Shown: positions 23,007-32,020 of the stretch, one piece after another
Position numbering within the stretch: the stretch's first letter is position 1
Layout of the letters: every line of letters begins with the position of its first letter
Assembly (NCBI RefSeq): GCF_001552195.1
Contig: NZ_BCQS01000017.1
Location: 124,001 to 188,000, forward strand
Direction of reading: 5' to 3'
DNA from: Actinomadura latina NBRC 106108
GTDB lineage: Bacteria > Actinomycetota > Actinomycetes > Streptosporangiales > Streptosporangiaceae
Length of the DNA: 64,000 nt
Translations under genes and position numbers: made by a program
The notes under the pieces: model-generated
Told to the model about the DNA's origin: nothing
The model's input: only the letters and a program-made list of their open reading frames with translations
Database searches by the model: none

Positions 23007-25294
23007 AGTTCAGTGACGGCTACTGGATGATGCGCGAGGGCGTGCACGCCTCTCATCCGGTGGAGGTCCTCGACGTCGATTCCGGGCCCGGCTCGTTCAC
23101 GGTGTTCGCGCCGGTTCAGAAGATCCGGCACCGGGGCGACCTGCTCAAGGGGCCGGTGGTGACGGTGGCGTGCGAGTCGCCGATGCCGGACGTCATCGGC
23201 GTCACCCTCACGCATTTCGCGGGGGAGAGGCGGCGCGGCCCGGATTTCGAGCTGGTCGCCGACCCCACCGGAGAGGTGTCCATTGACGATGACGCGGCGA
23301 CCCTCACGTCGGGTGCGCTGTCGGTGCGGGTCGGGCGCGGGGAGGAATGGCGCGTCGACTTCCTCGCGGACGGACGCCGGCTGACCGGTAGTTCGCCCAA
23401 GGCGCAGGCCGTCATCGACACCGGCGACGGACGCCATTACGTCCGGGAGCAACTCGATCTGGGCGTCGACCACTTCGTCTACGGGCTCGGTGAGCGTTTC
23501 GGGCCGCTGGTGAAGAACGGCCAGTCCGTGGACGTGTGGAACGCCGACGGCGGGACGGCCAGCGAGCAGGCGTACAAGAACGTGCCGTTCTACCTGACGA
23601 ACGCGGGATACGGCGTGTTCGTCGACCATCCGGGGCGCGTGTCGTTCGAGGTGGCGTCGGAGGCCGTCGCGCGGACGCAGTTCAGCGTCGAGGGCCAGTC
23701 GATGCGGTACTTCGTCATCTACGGGCCCTCGCCGAAGGAGATCCTGCGCAAGTACACCGCGCTCACCGGGCGTCCGGCCCGGGTTCCGGAATGGTCGTTC
23801 GGGCTGTGGCTGTCGACGTCGTTCACCACGTCGTACGACGAGGAGACGGTCACGTCGTTCATCGACGGGATGGCGGAGCGCGACCTGCCGCTGAGCGTCT
23901 TCCATTTCGACTGCTTCTGGATGCGCGAGTTCCAGTGGTGCGACTTCGAATGGGACCCGCGGGTGTTCCCCGACCCGGCGGGGATGCTGCGGCGACTGCG
24001 CGAGCGCGGGCTCCGGGTCTGCGTCTGGATCAATCCCTACATCGGCCAGCGCTCGCCCCTGTTCGAGGAGGGCCGTTCGCGCGGCTACCTGCTGAAACGT
24101 CAGGACGGCGACGTGTGGCAGTGGGACAAGTGGCAGCCCGGCCTCGCCGTGGTCGACTTCACCAATCCCGAGGCGCGGGAATGGTACGCGGGCAAGCTCG
24201 AAGCGCTCCTCGACATGGGCGTGGACTGCTTCAAGACCGACTTCGGCGAGCGCATCCCGACCGATGTCGTCTACCACGACGGTTCCGACCCGGAACGCGC
24301 CCACAACTACTACACCTATCTCTACAACCAGACCGTCTTCGATCTGCTCCACAAGAAGCGCGGTGAGGGCGAGGCGGTGGTCTTCGCCCGGTCCGCCACG
24401 GTCGGCGGGCAGCGTTTCCCGGTGCACTGGGGCGGCGACTGCGAATCGACGTTCGAGGCGATGGGGGAGAGCCTGCGCGGCGGCCTTTCCCTGGGCGTGT
24501 CCGGGTTCGGGTACTGGAGCCACGACATCGGCGGCTTCGAGGGGACGCCCGATCCGGCGCTGTTCAAGCGGTGGATCGCGTTCGGCATGCTGTCCTCGCA
24601 CAGCCGCCTGCACGGCAGCCATTCCTACCGGGTGCCGTGGCTGTTCGACGACGAGTCCGTGGACGTCCTGCGCGACTTCACCCGGCTGAAGATGCGGCTC
24701 ATGCCGTACCTGGCCGGCGCCGCCCGGCAGGCGTCCGGGGAGGGGCTGCCGATGATGCGGGCGATGGTCGTCGAGTTCCCCGACGATCCCGCCTGCACGC
24801 ACCTGGAACGCCAGTACATGCTCGGCGACGACCTCCTCGTCGCGCCCGTGTTCTCGTCCGAGGGTGAGGTCTCCTATTACGTGCCGGGGGGTGTGTGGAC
24901 GCACTACCTCACCGGTGAACGCGTCGAGGGCGGCCGGTGGATTCGGGAACGGCACGGCTTCGACAGCGTGCCCCTGCTCGTCCGTCCGGGTGCGGTCATC
25001 CCCGAGGGTGCGGTGGAGGATCGTCCCGACTACGACCACGCGGACGGCGTCACGTTGCGCGTCTACGAGCCGTCCAATGGGACCACCGTCGTCACCCAGA
25101 TCGGCGATGTCGCCTTCAGCATGACGAGAAACGGTGAAAACGTGCGCGTGACGGGCGGGGGAGCCTGGAACGTCCTTCTCGTCAACGCACGCGTGGCAGC
25201 CGTAGAGGGCGGCGAATCCGCGGACCATCCACAAGGTGTTCTCGTCAAAGCGACCGGTGACGAACTGGTCATCACCCTGGAAGAGGAGAACTGA
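23003..25294 (+). CDS. GH31 alpha-xylosidase (YicI type), cytoplasmic
   Basis: 763 aa, no signal peptide. The catalytic nucleophile is Asp413 in KTDFGERIP and the acid/base is Asp479 in HWGGDC, at almost the same numbering as Escherichia coli YicI (416 and 482). The HFDCFWM segment carries the Cys-Phe pair that selects xylose in YicI. It should remove alpha-1,6 xylose from the non-reducing end of imported xyloglucan oligosaccharides, leaving glucan for the GH1 enzyme. alpha-Glucosidase activity is less likely because of the Cys-Phe pair. Confidence 0.88.
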   Translation: MKFSDGYWMMREGVHASHPVEVLDVDSGPGSFTVFAPVQKIRHRGDLLKGPVVTVACESPMPDVIGVTLTHFAGERRRGPDFELVADPTGEVSIDDDAATLTSGALSVRVGRGEEWRVDFLADGRRLTGSSPKAQAVIDTGDGRHYVREQLDLGVDHFVYGLGERFGPLVKNGQSVDVWNADGGTASEQAYKNVPFYLTNAGYGVFVDHPGRVSFEVASEAVARTQFSVEGQSMRYFVIYGPSPKEILRKYTALTGRPARVPEWSFGLWLSTSFTTSYDEETVTSFIDGMAERDLPLSVFHFDCFWMREFQWCDFEWDPRVFPDPAGMLRRLRERGLRVCVWINPYIGQRSPLFEEGRSRGYLLKRQDGDVWQWDKWQPGLAVVDFTNPEAREWYAGKLEALLDMGVDCFKTDFGERIPTDVVYHDGSDPERAHNYYTYLYNQTVFDLLHKKRGEGEAVVFARSATVGGQRFPVHWGGDCESTFEAMGESLRGGLSLGVSGFGYWSHDIGGFEGTPDPALFKRWIAFGMLSSHSRLHGSHSYRVPWLFDDESVDVLRDFTRLKMRLMPYLAGAARQASGEGLPMMRAMVVEFPDDPACTHLERQYMLGDDLLVAPVFSSEGEVSYYVPGGVWTHYLTGERVEGGRWIRERHGFDSVPLLVRPGAVIPEGAVEDRPDYDHADGVTLRVYEPSNGTTVVTQIGDVAFSMTRNGENVRVTGGGAWNVLLVNARVAAVEGGESADHPQGVLVKATGDELVITLEEEN

Positions 25295-26661
25295 TGGGGT
25301 TCCCGCAAGGGTTCCTATGGGGCGCGGCCACTGCCGCCTACCAGATCGAGGGGGCGGCCCAAGAGGACGGCAGGGCGCCGTCCATCTGGGACACGTTCAG
25401 CCATACGCCGGGCAAGGTCCTCAACGGCGACACCGGCGACGTCGCCACCGACCACTACCACCGGTGGCAGGAGGACATCGCGACGATGGCCGCCCTCGGC
25501 ATCGGCGCCTACCGGTTCTCGATCTCCTGGTCGCGCGTCCTGCCGGACGGCACGCCCAACCAGAAGGGTCTCGACTTCTACTCCCGCCTGGTCGACGACC
25601 TGCTCGCCCACGGCATCGCCCCGGTCGCCACCCTCTACCACTGGGACCTCCCTCAGGACCTGGAGGACGCGGGCGGCTGGCCCGAGCGCGACACGCCCCG
25701 CCGGTTCGCCGACTACGCCGAGCGGATCGGGCGCGTCCTCGGCGACCGCGTCCACACGTGGACGACGCTGAACGAGCCGTGGTGCTCGGCGTTCCTCGGC
25801 TACGCGTCCGGCGTGCACGCCCCCGGCCGCACCGATCCGGCCGCCGCGCTCGCCGCCGCCCACCACCTCAACCTCGCGCACGGGCTGGCCGTGCGGGCGC
25901 TGCGCGGCGTGACCTCGCCCACCGCGCGGCACTCCGTCACCCTCAACCTGCACCACCTGCGCGGCGACGCGGAGGCCGTCCGGCAGGTGGACGCCGTCTC
26001 CAACCGGGTGTTCCTCGACCCGATGCTGGGCAACGGCTACCCCGCCGACCTGCTGGACGACACGGCGTCCATCACCGACTGGAGCTTCGTCCGCGACGGG
26101 GACGAGGCGATCATCGCCGCGTCCCTGGACGTGCTGGGCGTCAACTACTACTCGCCGACCCTCGTCCGCGTGTGGGACGGGACGTCCCCGCGCGAGCACG
26201 CCGACGGCCACCGGCAGGGCGCGGCGACACCGTTCGTCGGCTGCGACCGCGTCGAGTTCGCCGCGCAGCCCGGCCCCTACACGGAGATGGGCTGGCCGAT
26301 CGACGCGAACGGCATGGAGGAGCTGCTTCTCCGCCTGCACCGCGAATACCCGGACACCCCGCTGATGGTGACGGAGAACGGCGCCGCGTTCGACGACGCC
26401 GTGGAGGACGGGCGCGTCCGCGACGAGCGGCGCATCGGCTATCTGCGCGACCACATCGCGGCCGTGGAACGGGCGTGCGACGCCGGCGCGGACGTGCGCG
26501 GATACTTCGCCTGGTCGTTGCTGGACAATTTCGAATGGGCCTACGGCTACTCCAGGCGCTTCGGCCTCGTCCACGTCGACTACGCGACCGGGAAACGCAC
26601 CTGGAAGGACAGCGCCCACTGGTACCGCGACACCATCGCAGAACGCCGCGGGAGCCCATGA
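25294..26661 (+). CDS. GH1 beta-glucosidase, cytoplasmic
   Basis: 455 aa. ATG 25294 overlaps the GH31 stop. Both GH1 glutamates are present: acid/base in TLNEPW (E161) and nucleophile in VTENGAA (E361); the substrate Trp/Glu residues are in LLDNFEWAYGYSRRFGL. It resembles the BglC encoded at 38797 but is a separate copy, apparently dedicated to de-xylosylated glucan units. Confidence 0.9.
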   Translation: MGFPQGFLWGAATAAYQIEGAAQEDGRAPSIWDTFSHTPGKVLNGDTGDVATDHYHRWQEDIATMAALGIGAYRFSISWSRVLPDGTPNQKGLDFYSRLVDDLLAHGIAPVATLYHWDLPQDLEDAGGWPERDTPRRFADYAERIGRVLGDRVHTWTTLNEPWCSAFLGYASGVHAPGRTDPAAALAAAHHLNLAHGLAVRALRGVTSPTARHSVTLNLHHLRGDAEAVRQVDAVSNRVFLDPMLGNGYPADLLDDTASITDWSFVRDGDEAIIAASLDVLGVNYYSPTLVRVWDGTSPREHADGHRQGAATPFVGCDRVEFAAQPGPYTEMGWPIDANGMEELLLRLHREYPDTPLMVTENGAAFDDAVEDGRVRDERRIGYLRDHIAAVERACDAGADVRGYFAWSLLDNFEWAYGYSRRFGLVHVDYATGKRTWKDSAHWYRDTIAERRGSP

Positions 26662-27890
26662 ACCGGACCCGGGCGCGGACCGCGGTGCTGGCCCTGTCCC
26701 TCGCCGCGTTCTGCTTCGTCACGACCGAGAGCCTGCCGATCGGGCTGCTCCGCCTCATCGCGGACGACCTGGACGTCTCGCCCTCGGCCGTCGGCATGCT
26801 CGTCACCGGGTACGGGATCGTGATCGCCGTCGTCTCCGTCCCGCTCGTCCGGATGACCGCCGGGGTGGGGCGGCGGCGCCTGCTCACCGCCGTGATGCTC
26901 CTGTTCGTCGTGCTGTCGTTCGCGTCGGCGGCGGCCCCCGGCTACGGCGCGCTGATGGGCGCGCGGCTGGTCACCGCGCTCGCCCAGGCGGTGTTCTGGC
27001 CGGTCGCGGCCGTGGCGGCGGCCGGGCTGTTCCCGCCGGAGCTGCGCGGGCGCGCGGCGGCCTACGTGTTCGCGGGCGGGTCGCTCGCCGTCGTCCTCGG
27101 CGTCCCGCTCGGCACCTGGCTCGGCCGGCTGGCCGGCTGGCGCCTCTCGTTCGCGGCGCTCGGCGCGCTCTGCCTGCTGTCCCTCGCCGCCGTCGCCGTC
27201 CTGCTGCCGGGCGGCGGCGAGGGCGGCGCGCACGCCGTCCCCGCGACCCGCCCGGACGCGCGCCGGTTCCGGTTCCTGCTGGTCACGGTCATGCTGGCGG
27301 TCGGCGGCGTGTTCACCTGCTTCACCTACATCACCGAGTTCCTCACCGGCGTCAGCGGCTTCCCCGGCTCGGCGATCAGCCCGCTGCTGCTCGCCAACGG
27401 CGCCGCCGACATCACCGGGCTGGTGATCGCCGGCATCGTGGTGGACCGCGGCCCGCGCGCCCTCCTCGCGGCGGCGGCCGGGGTGCTGGCGGCCGGCATG
27501 CTCGCCCTGTTCCTGTTCGGGACGGCCGCGGTCCCTGCGGTCGCCGGGCTCGTCCTGCTCGGGCTCGGGCTGCCCGCCTTCGTCACCGCGATGCAGGCGA
27601 GGGTGCTGGAGTCGGCGCCCGGCGACACCGACGTGGCCTCGGCGTGGACGGCGTCGGCGTTCAACGTCGGCATCGCCGGCGGCGCCCTGCTCGGTGGCGC
27701 GCTGCTGCCGGTGACCGGTGTGCGCGGCACGGCCCTCGCCGGGGGCGTGCTGGCGGCCGCGGCGATCGCCGTGATCGGGCTGGAGCGGCCGCTGCGGACG
27801 GTGCTCCGGCCTACGCCGGCCGCGGCTAGCATCGAACCCGCTTTGAAACGCTTCGACGCTGACGGGACGGTCCGTGGTCAAGATCACTGA
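26658..27890 (+). CDS. MFS transporter (sugar-efflux/DHA1 type)
   Basis: 410 aa, ATG 26658 overlapping the GH1 stop. Twelve membrane segments; ATTESLPIGLL-like VTTESLPIGLL in TM1 and the SFASAAAPGY stretch are typical of the AraJ/SotB sugar-efflux branch. It may export surplus sugar or import xylose released by GH31. Its last codons contain the LacI operator at 27843 and overlap the start of lacI by 17 nt. Confidence 0.82.
   Translation: MNRTRARTAVLALSLAAFCFVTTESLPIGLLRLIADDLDVSPSAVGMLVTGYGIVIAVVSVPLVRMTAGVGRRRLLTAVMLLFVVLSFASAAAPGYGALMGARLVTALAQAVFWPVAAVAAAGLFPPELRGRAAAYVFAGGSLAVVLGVPLGTWLGRLAGWRLSFAALGALCLLSLAAVAVLLPGGGEGGAHAVPATRPDARRFRFLLVTVMLAVGGVFTCFTYITEFLTGVSGFPGSAISPLLLANGAADITGLVIAGIVVDRGPRALLAAAAGVLAAGMLALFLFGTAAVPAVAGLVLLGLGLPAFVTAMQARVLESAPGDTDVASAWTASAFNVGIAGGALLGGALLPVTGVRGTALAGGVLAAAAIAVIGLERPLRTVLRPTPAAASIEPALKRFDADGTVRGQDH
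27843..27856. promoter_or_regulatory. LacI operator inside the MFS 3' end
   Basis: TTGAAACGCTTCGA, which differs from the perfect TCGAAGCGCTTCGA boxes at two positions in its left half. It lies 17 nt before the LacI start codon, so the regulator probably controls its own gene from within the MFS coding end. Confidence 0.65.
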
Positions 27891-28881
27891 TGTGGCGCGG
27901 CACGCGGGAGTGTCGCCGAGCACGGTCTCCTACGTGCTGAGCGGCAAGCGCTCGATCTCCGAGGAGACGCGGCGGCGCGTCCGGGAGAGCATCCGCGAGC
28001 TGGGCTACCGCCCGCACGCGGGCGCCCGCGCGCTCGCGAGCAGCCGCTCCAACGTGCTCGCGCTGATGATCCCGCTGCGCTCGGGCATCGCGGTGCCCGT
28101 CGTCATGCAGTTCGCCGTGTCCGTGGTGACCGCCGCGCGCCGGCACGACCACGACGTCCTGCTGCTCACCCAGGAGGAGGGCGAGGACGGCCTGCGCCGC
28201 GTCGCCGACAGCGCGCTCGTCGACGCGCTGATCGTCATGGACGTCCAGATGAAGGACCCGCGGCTGCCGCTGCTGCGCTCCCTGGACCGGCCGAGCGTGC
28301 TCATCGGCTTCCCCGCCGACGCCGACGACCTGACCTGCATCGACCTCGACTTCCACGCCGCCGGCGCCGTCTGCGTGGAGCATCTCGCGGAGTTCGGGCA
28401 CCGCGAGATCGCGCTGATCGGGTCGCCGCCCGAGGTGTACGCGCGGCAGACCGGCTACGCGCAGCGGGTCGCGGACGGGTTCGCCGAGGCGGTGCGCGTG
28501 CACGGCCTGAGGGGCGATCTCCACCCGTGCGAGGCGACGGCCGACGCCGCCCGCGAACTGGTCGGGCGGCTGCTCGCCGAACGTCCCGGGCTGACCGGCG
28601 TCCTCGTCCACAACGAGCCGGTCGTCGGCCCGGTGGTGCGGGCGCTGCGCGCGGCCGGGCGGCGCGTCCCCGAGGACGTGTCCGTCGTCGCGATGTGCCC
28701 GGACGAGATGGCCGAGCACGCCGAGCCGCCGCTGTCGTCCGTCGCGATCCCCGCGCAGGAGGTCGGCGGGCGCGCCGTCGACCTGCTGATGGCCAAGCTC
28801 GACGGCGTGCCCGTCCCGGCCGCCACCCTGCTGCCGCCCACCCTGACCCGGCGCGCCAGCAGCGCGCCCGCCGCTCACTGA
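27874..28881 (+). CDS. LacI-family regulator of the xyloglucan locus
   Basis: 335 aa from GTG 27874. Helix-turn-helix ITDVARHAGVSPSTVSYVLS with hinge RALASSRSNV, then a periplasmic-binding-like effector domain. Three copies of its presumed box surround the locus (19862, 27843, 28923). The inducer is probably a breakdown product such as a xyloglucan oligosaccharide or isoprimeverose; this is inferred from context. Confidence 0.88.
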   Translation: MVKITDVARHAGVSPSTVSYVLSGKRSISEETRRRVRESIRELGYRPHAGARALASSRSNVLALMIPLRSGIAVPVVMQFAVSVVTAARRHDHDVLLLTQEEGEDGLRRVADSALVDALIVMDVQMKDPRLPLLRSLDRPSVLIGFPADADDLTCIDLDFHAAGAVCVEHLAEFGHREIALIGSPPEVYARQTGYAQRVADGFAEAVRVHGLRGDLHPCEATADAARELVGRLLAERPGLTGVLVHNEPVVGPVVRALRAAGRRVPEDVSVVAMCPDEMAEHAEPPLSSVAIPAQEVGGRAVDLLMAKLDGVPVPAATLLPPTLTRRASSAPAAH

Positions 28882-28920
28882 CACCGACGAGAAGGAGGCC
28901 CAGGGCCTTTCGCGGTCCGT

Positions 28921-28938
28921 TATCGAAGCGCTTCGATA
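28921..28938. promoter_or_regulatory. LacI operator before the secreted GH3 gene
   Basis: TATCGAAGCGCTTCGATA is an 18-bp perfect palindrome, the best copy of the local box. It ends 35 nt before the GTG start of the GH3 gene, so the GH3-GH35 pair forms a second transcription unit of the same regulon. Confidence 0.82.
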
Positions 28939-28973
28939 TGTCACTCGGGGGCAAGTTTCCAAGAGGAGAATCG

Positions 28974-31961
28974 GTGCACAGACCCCATCGAAATCCCCGT
29001 TCCCCCGGCCGGCGCAGCCGGTCGCTGACCCTCGTCCTCGCCGCCGCGCTGGTGGCTCCCCTCGCGTGGGCGGCACCCGCCGCCGCCCGCGAGACCTACC
29101 CGTTCCGCGACCCCGGGCTGCCGGTGGACGCCCGGGTCGACGACCTGCTCGGCCGCCTCACGCTCGACGAGAAGATCTCCCTGCTGCACCAGTACCAGCC
29201 CGCCGTCCCGCGCCTCGGCATCGGCCGGTTCAAGACGGGGACCGAGGCGCTGCACGGCGTCGCGTGGTCCACCGACGTCCACAACAGCGGCGCCGTCGTG
29301 ACCGCCAAGGGAACCGTGTTCCCGCAGTCGGTCGGACTCGGCGCCACCTGGGACCCGGCACTGCTCAAGCAGATCGGCTCGGCCGTGGGGGACGAGGCCC
29401 GCGGCTACAACAGCGAGAACCCCGACGTGTGGGGCCTGCAGCTGTGGGCGCCCGTCGTCAACCTGCTGCGCGACCCGCGCTGGGGCCGCAACGAGGAGGG
29501 CTACTCCGAGGACCCGCTGCTCACCGGCCTGCTCGCCACCGCCTACGGGCACGGCATGGAGGGCGACGACCCGGACCACCTCAAGACCGCGCCGGTGCTC
29601 AAGCACTACATGGCGAACAACAACGAGATCCGCCGCGACCAGACGTCGTCCAGCCTCCGGCCGCGGGTGAAGAAGGAGTACGACGAAGTCCCGTTCAGGA
29701 TCCCGCTCAGCCGGGACGCCGCGACCGGGATCATGACGTCGTACAACCTGGTCAACGGCCGTCCCGCGACGGTCACGCCGGACGCCGGCGGCCTCGTCCG
29801 CTCCTGGACGGACCGGACGCTGTTCAACGTCACCGACGCCGGGGCGCCCAACAACATCGTCAACTCGCAGAAGTACTACCCCGATCTGGCCTCCGGTGAC
29901 GCGGCGATCGTCAAGGCGGGCGTGGACAGCTTCACGACCGACGACACCAACTCGTCCATCACCGTCAACGCGATCAAGGACGCGCTGTCGCGGGGGCTGC
30001 TCGCCGAGGCCGACGTCGACCGCGCGGTGAGCCACATCCTGAGCATCCGGGTGCGGCTCGGCGAGTTCGACCCCGGCGGCGGGGCCTACGGGAAGATCAC
30101 CAAGGACGTGGTGGACAGCCCGGCGCACCGGGCGCTCGCCCGCAAGGCCGCGGCCGAGCAGATGGTGCTGCTGAAGAACCAGGGCAAGGCGCTGCCGCTC
30201 TCGTCCGGGAAGGTCGCGGTCGTCGGGCAGCTCTCGGACACCCTCTACACCGACTGGTACTCCGGTTCGCTGCCCTACAAGGTCACGCCGCTGGACGGCA
30301 TCAAGGAGCGGGCCGGTTCGGTGACGTCCAGCGAGGGCGTCGACCGGATCGCGCTGAAGGACGTCGGGACCGGCGAGTACATCGCGGGCGGGACCGGCTC
30401 GGGCGCCGTTCTGAAGACCGGCCCCACGTCGGCCTCCGACGCGACGGCGCAATTCGACGTGTTCGACTGGGGCCAGGGCGTTGTGACGCTGCGCAGCGCC
30501 GCGAACGGCAAGACCGTCGGCCGCTACAACTGGGGCGACACCTTCGCCAATGACCAGGACCAGCCGAACGGATGGTTCGTCCAGCAGATGTTCAAGCTGG
30601 AGAAGCAGGACGACGGCGACTACCTGCTCCGGTACGCCGGCTATGAGAAGGCGTACGACTGGGCCGACCCGGCCAAGACGTACGTGAAGGCGGCGGACGA
30701 CGGGACGCTCGTCCTCACCACCAAGGACGGCGCTTCCCGGTTCGCCAAGGACGTCATTAGCAGCGGTGTCGACTCGGCGGTGAAGGCGGCCACCGGCGCG
30801 GACACCGCCGTCGTCGTGGTCGGCAGCATGCCGTTCATCAACGGCCGCGAGGACCACGACCGCACGACGATGGCGCTCGCCGAAGGGCAGTCGGAACTCA
30901 TCAAGGCCGTCCGGAAGGCGAACCCGAACACGGTCGTCGTGGTGGAGAACAGCTACCCGACGACGCTGAACTGGGAACAGGAGAACGTCCCGGCGATCCT
31001 GTGGACGAGCCACGCGGGCGCCGAAACGGGCAATGCCCTGGCGTCCATTCTGTTCGGCGACGAGAGCCCGTCCGGGAAGCTTCCGCAGACCTGGTACCGC
31101 TCTGAGCAGCAACTGCCCGACATTCTCGACTACGACATCATCAAGTCGGACCGGACGTACCAGTACTTCAAGGGGAAGCCGCTCTACCCGTTCGGGTACG
31201 GCCTCTCCTACACCACGTTCCGGTACGGCAAGGCGCGGCTGAGCAGCCATTCCGTGGGGCGCGACGGAACGGTCACCATCACCGTGCCGGTCACCAACAC
31301 GGGCAAGAAGGCCGGGGACGAGGTCGTCCAGCTCTACACGCACCAGCAGAAGTCGCGGGTGAAGCAGCCGGTGAAGGCACTGCGCGCATTCGACAAGGTG
31401 CACGTCGCCCCCGGGAAGACGGTGACGGCGACACTGCGGCTGGACGCCTCGGACCTCGCCATCTGGGACGTCACCCGCAACAAGTGGACGGTCGAGAAGT
31501 CGAGGCAGGATCTGCTGATCGGCTCCTCGTCCACCGACATCCGGCAGCGCACGACGCTCAACGTGCGCGGCGAGACGATCCCCGGCCGGGACCTGTCCAA
31601 GGCGACCCGCGCCGCCGACTTCGACGACCAGAACGGCATCGAACTGGTCGACGAGACGAAGGCGAAGGGCGACGCGGTGGCCGGCGCGGCGAACTCCTGG
31701 CTGAAGTTCGCGGACACCGACCTGGGCCGCTCCACCGGCACGATCACCGCGAATGTGGCGGGCACGTCGGCGACCACGATCCAGGTCCGCCTGGACGCGC
31801 CGAACGGCCCCCTGGCCGGAACGCTGAACGTCCCGGCGACCGGCGACAAGTACACCTACAAGGAGATCAGCGCACCGCTTGGCAACGTCCGTGGCGACCA
31901 CGACGTGTATCTGGTCTTCAACGGCGAAACCCGCCTGAGTTCCTTCTCCCTCACCCGATGA
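28974..31961 (+). CDS. Secreted multidomain GH3 beta-glucosidase/xylosidase with C-terminal CBM6-like domain
   Basis: 995 aa from GTG 28974 (AAGAGGAG at 28961-28968; an in-frame ATG at 28938 lacks one). Signal peptide to about residue 38. GH3 N domain with GTEALHGVAW, APVVNLLRDPRWGRNEEGYS and the nucleophile Asp288 in NVTDAG. The GH3 C domain is interrupted at about 455-593 by a beta-rich insert (GTGEYIAGG, NGKTVGRYNW) that looks like a trefoil/fascin-type module instead of the usual PA14. Then a fibronectin-like domain and a C-terminal CBM6-like module. It acts outside the cell on oligosaccharides. Confidence 0.85.
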   Translation: MHRPHRNPRSPGRRSRSLTLVLAAALVAPLAWAAPAAARETYPFRDPGLPVDARVDDLLGRLTLDEKISLLHQYQPAVPRLGIGRFKTGTEALHGVAWSTDVHNSGAVVTAKGTVFPQSVGLGATWDPALLKQIGSAVGDEARGYNSENPDVWGLQLWAPVVNLLRDPRWGRNEEGYSEDPLLTGLLATAYGHGMEGDDPDHLKTAPVLKHYMANNNEIRRDQTSSSLRPRVKKEYDEVPFRIPLSRDAATGIMTSYNLVNGRPATVTPDAGGLVRSWTDRTLFNVTDAGAPNNIVNSQKYYPDLASGDAAIVKAGVDSFTTDDTNSSITVNAIKDALSRGLLAEADVDRAVSHILSIRVRLGEFDPGGGAYGKITKDVVDSPAHRALARKAAAEQMVLLKNQGKALPLSSGKVAVVGQLSDTLYTDWYSGSLPYKVTPLDGIKERAGSVTSSEGVDRIALKDVGTGEYIAGGTGSGAVLKTGPTSASDATAQFDVFDWGQGVVTLRSAANGKTVGRYNWGDTFANDQDQPNGWFVQQMFKLEKQDDGDYLLRYAGYEKAYDWADPAKTYVKAADDGTLVLTTKDGASRFAKDVISSGVDSAVKAATGADTAVVVVGSMPFINGREDHDRTTMALAEGQSELIKAVRKANPNTVVVVENSYPTTLNWEQENVPAILWTSHAGAETGNALASILFGDESPSGKLPQTWYRSEQQLPDILDYDIIKSDRTYQYFKGKPLYPFGYGLSYTTFRYGKARLSSHSVGRDGTVTITVPVTNTGKKAGDEVVQLYTHQQKSRVKQPVKALRAFDKVHVAPGKTVTATLRLDASDLAIWDVTRNKWTVEKSRQDLLIGSSSTDIRQRTTLNVRGETIPGRDLSKATRAADFDDQNGIELVDETKAKGDAVAGAANSWLKFADTDLGRSTGTITANVAGTSATTIQVRLDAPNGPLAGTLNVPATGDKYTYKEISAPLGNVRGDHDVYLVFNGETRLSSFSLTR

Positions 31962-31967
31962 ATCCCT

Positions 31968-31997
31968 CGGCCCGCCCCGGTCTTCCGGGGCGGGCCG
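31968..31997 (+). terminator. 13-bp intercistronic hairpin between GH3 and GH35
   Basis: CGGCCCGCCCCGG (31968-31980) pairs perfectly with CCGGGGCGGGCCG (31985-31997) around TCTT. No T run follows, and the GH35 start is 23 nt further on, so it may reduce rather than end transcription, or protect the GH3 message. Confidence 0.6.
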
Positions 31998-32020
31998 GTC
32001 CGCTGCAAAGGACGCCATCC

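Noticed and set aside
28941..32018. A 1025-codon open frame antisense to the secreted GH3 gene
   Set aside because: It is the usual GC-rich shadow frame: low-complexity, no domain, and the opposite strand encodes a full GH3 enzyme.
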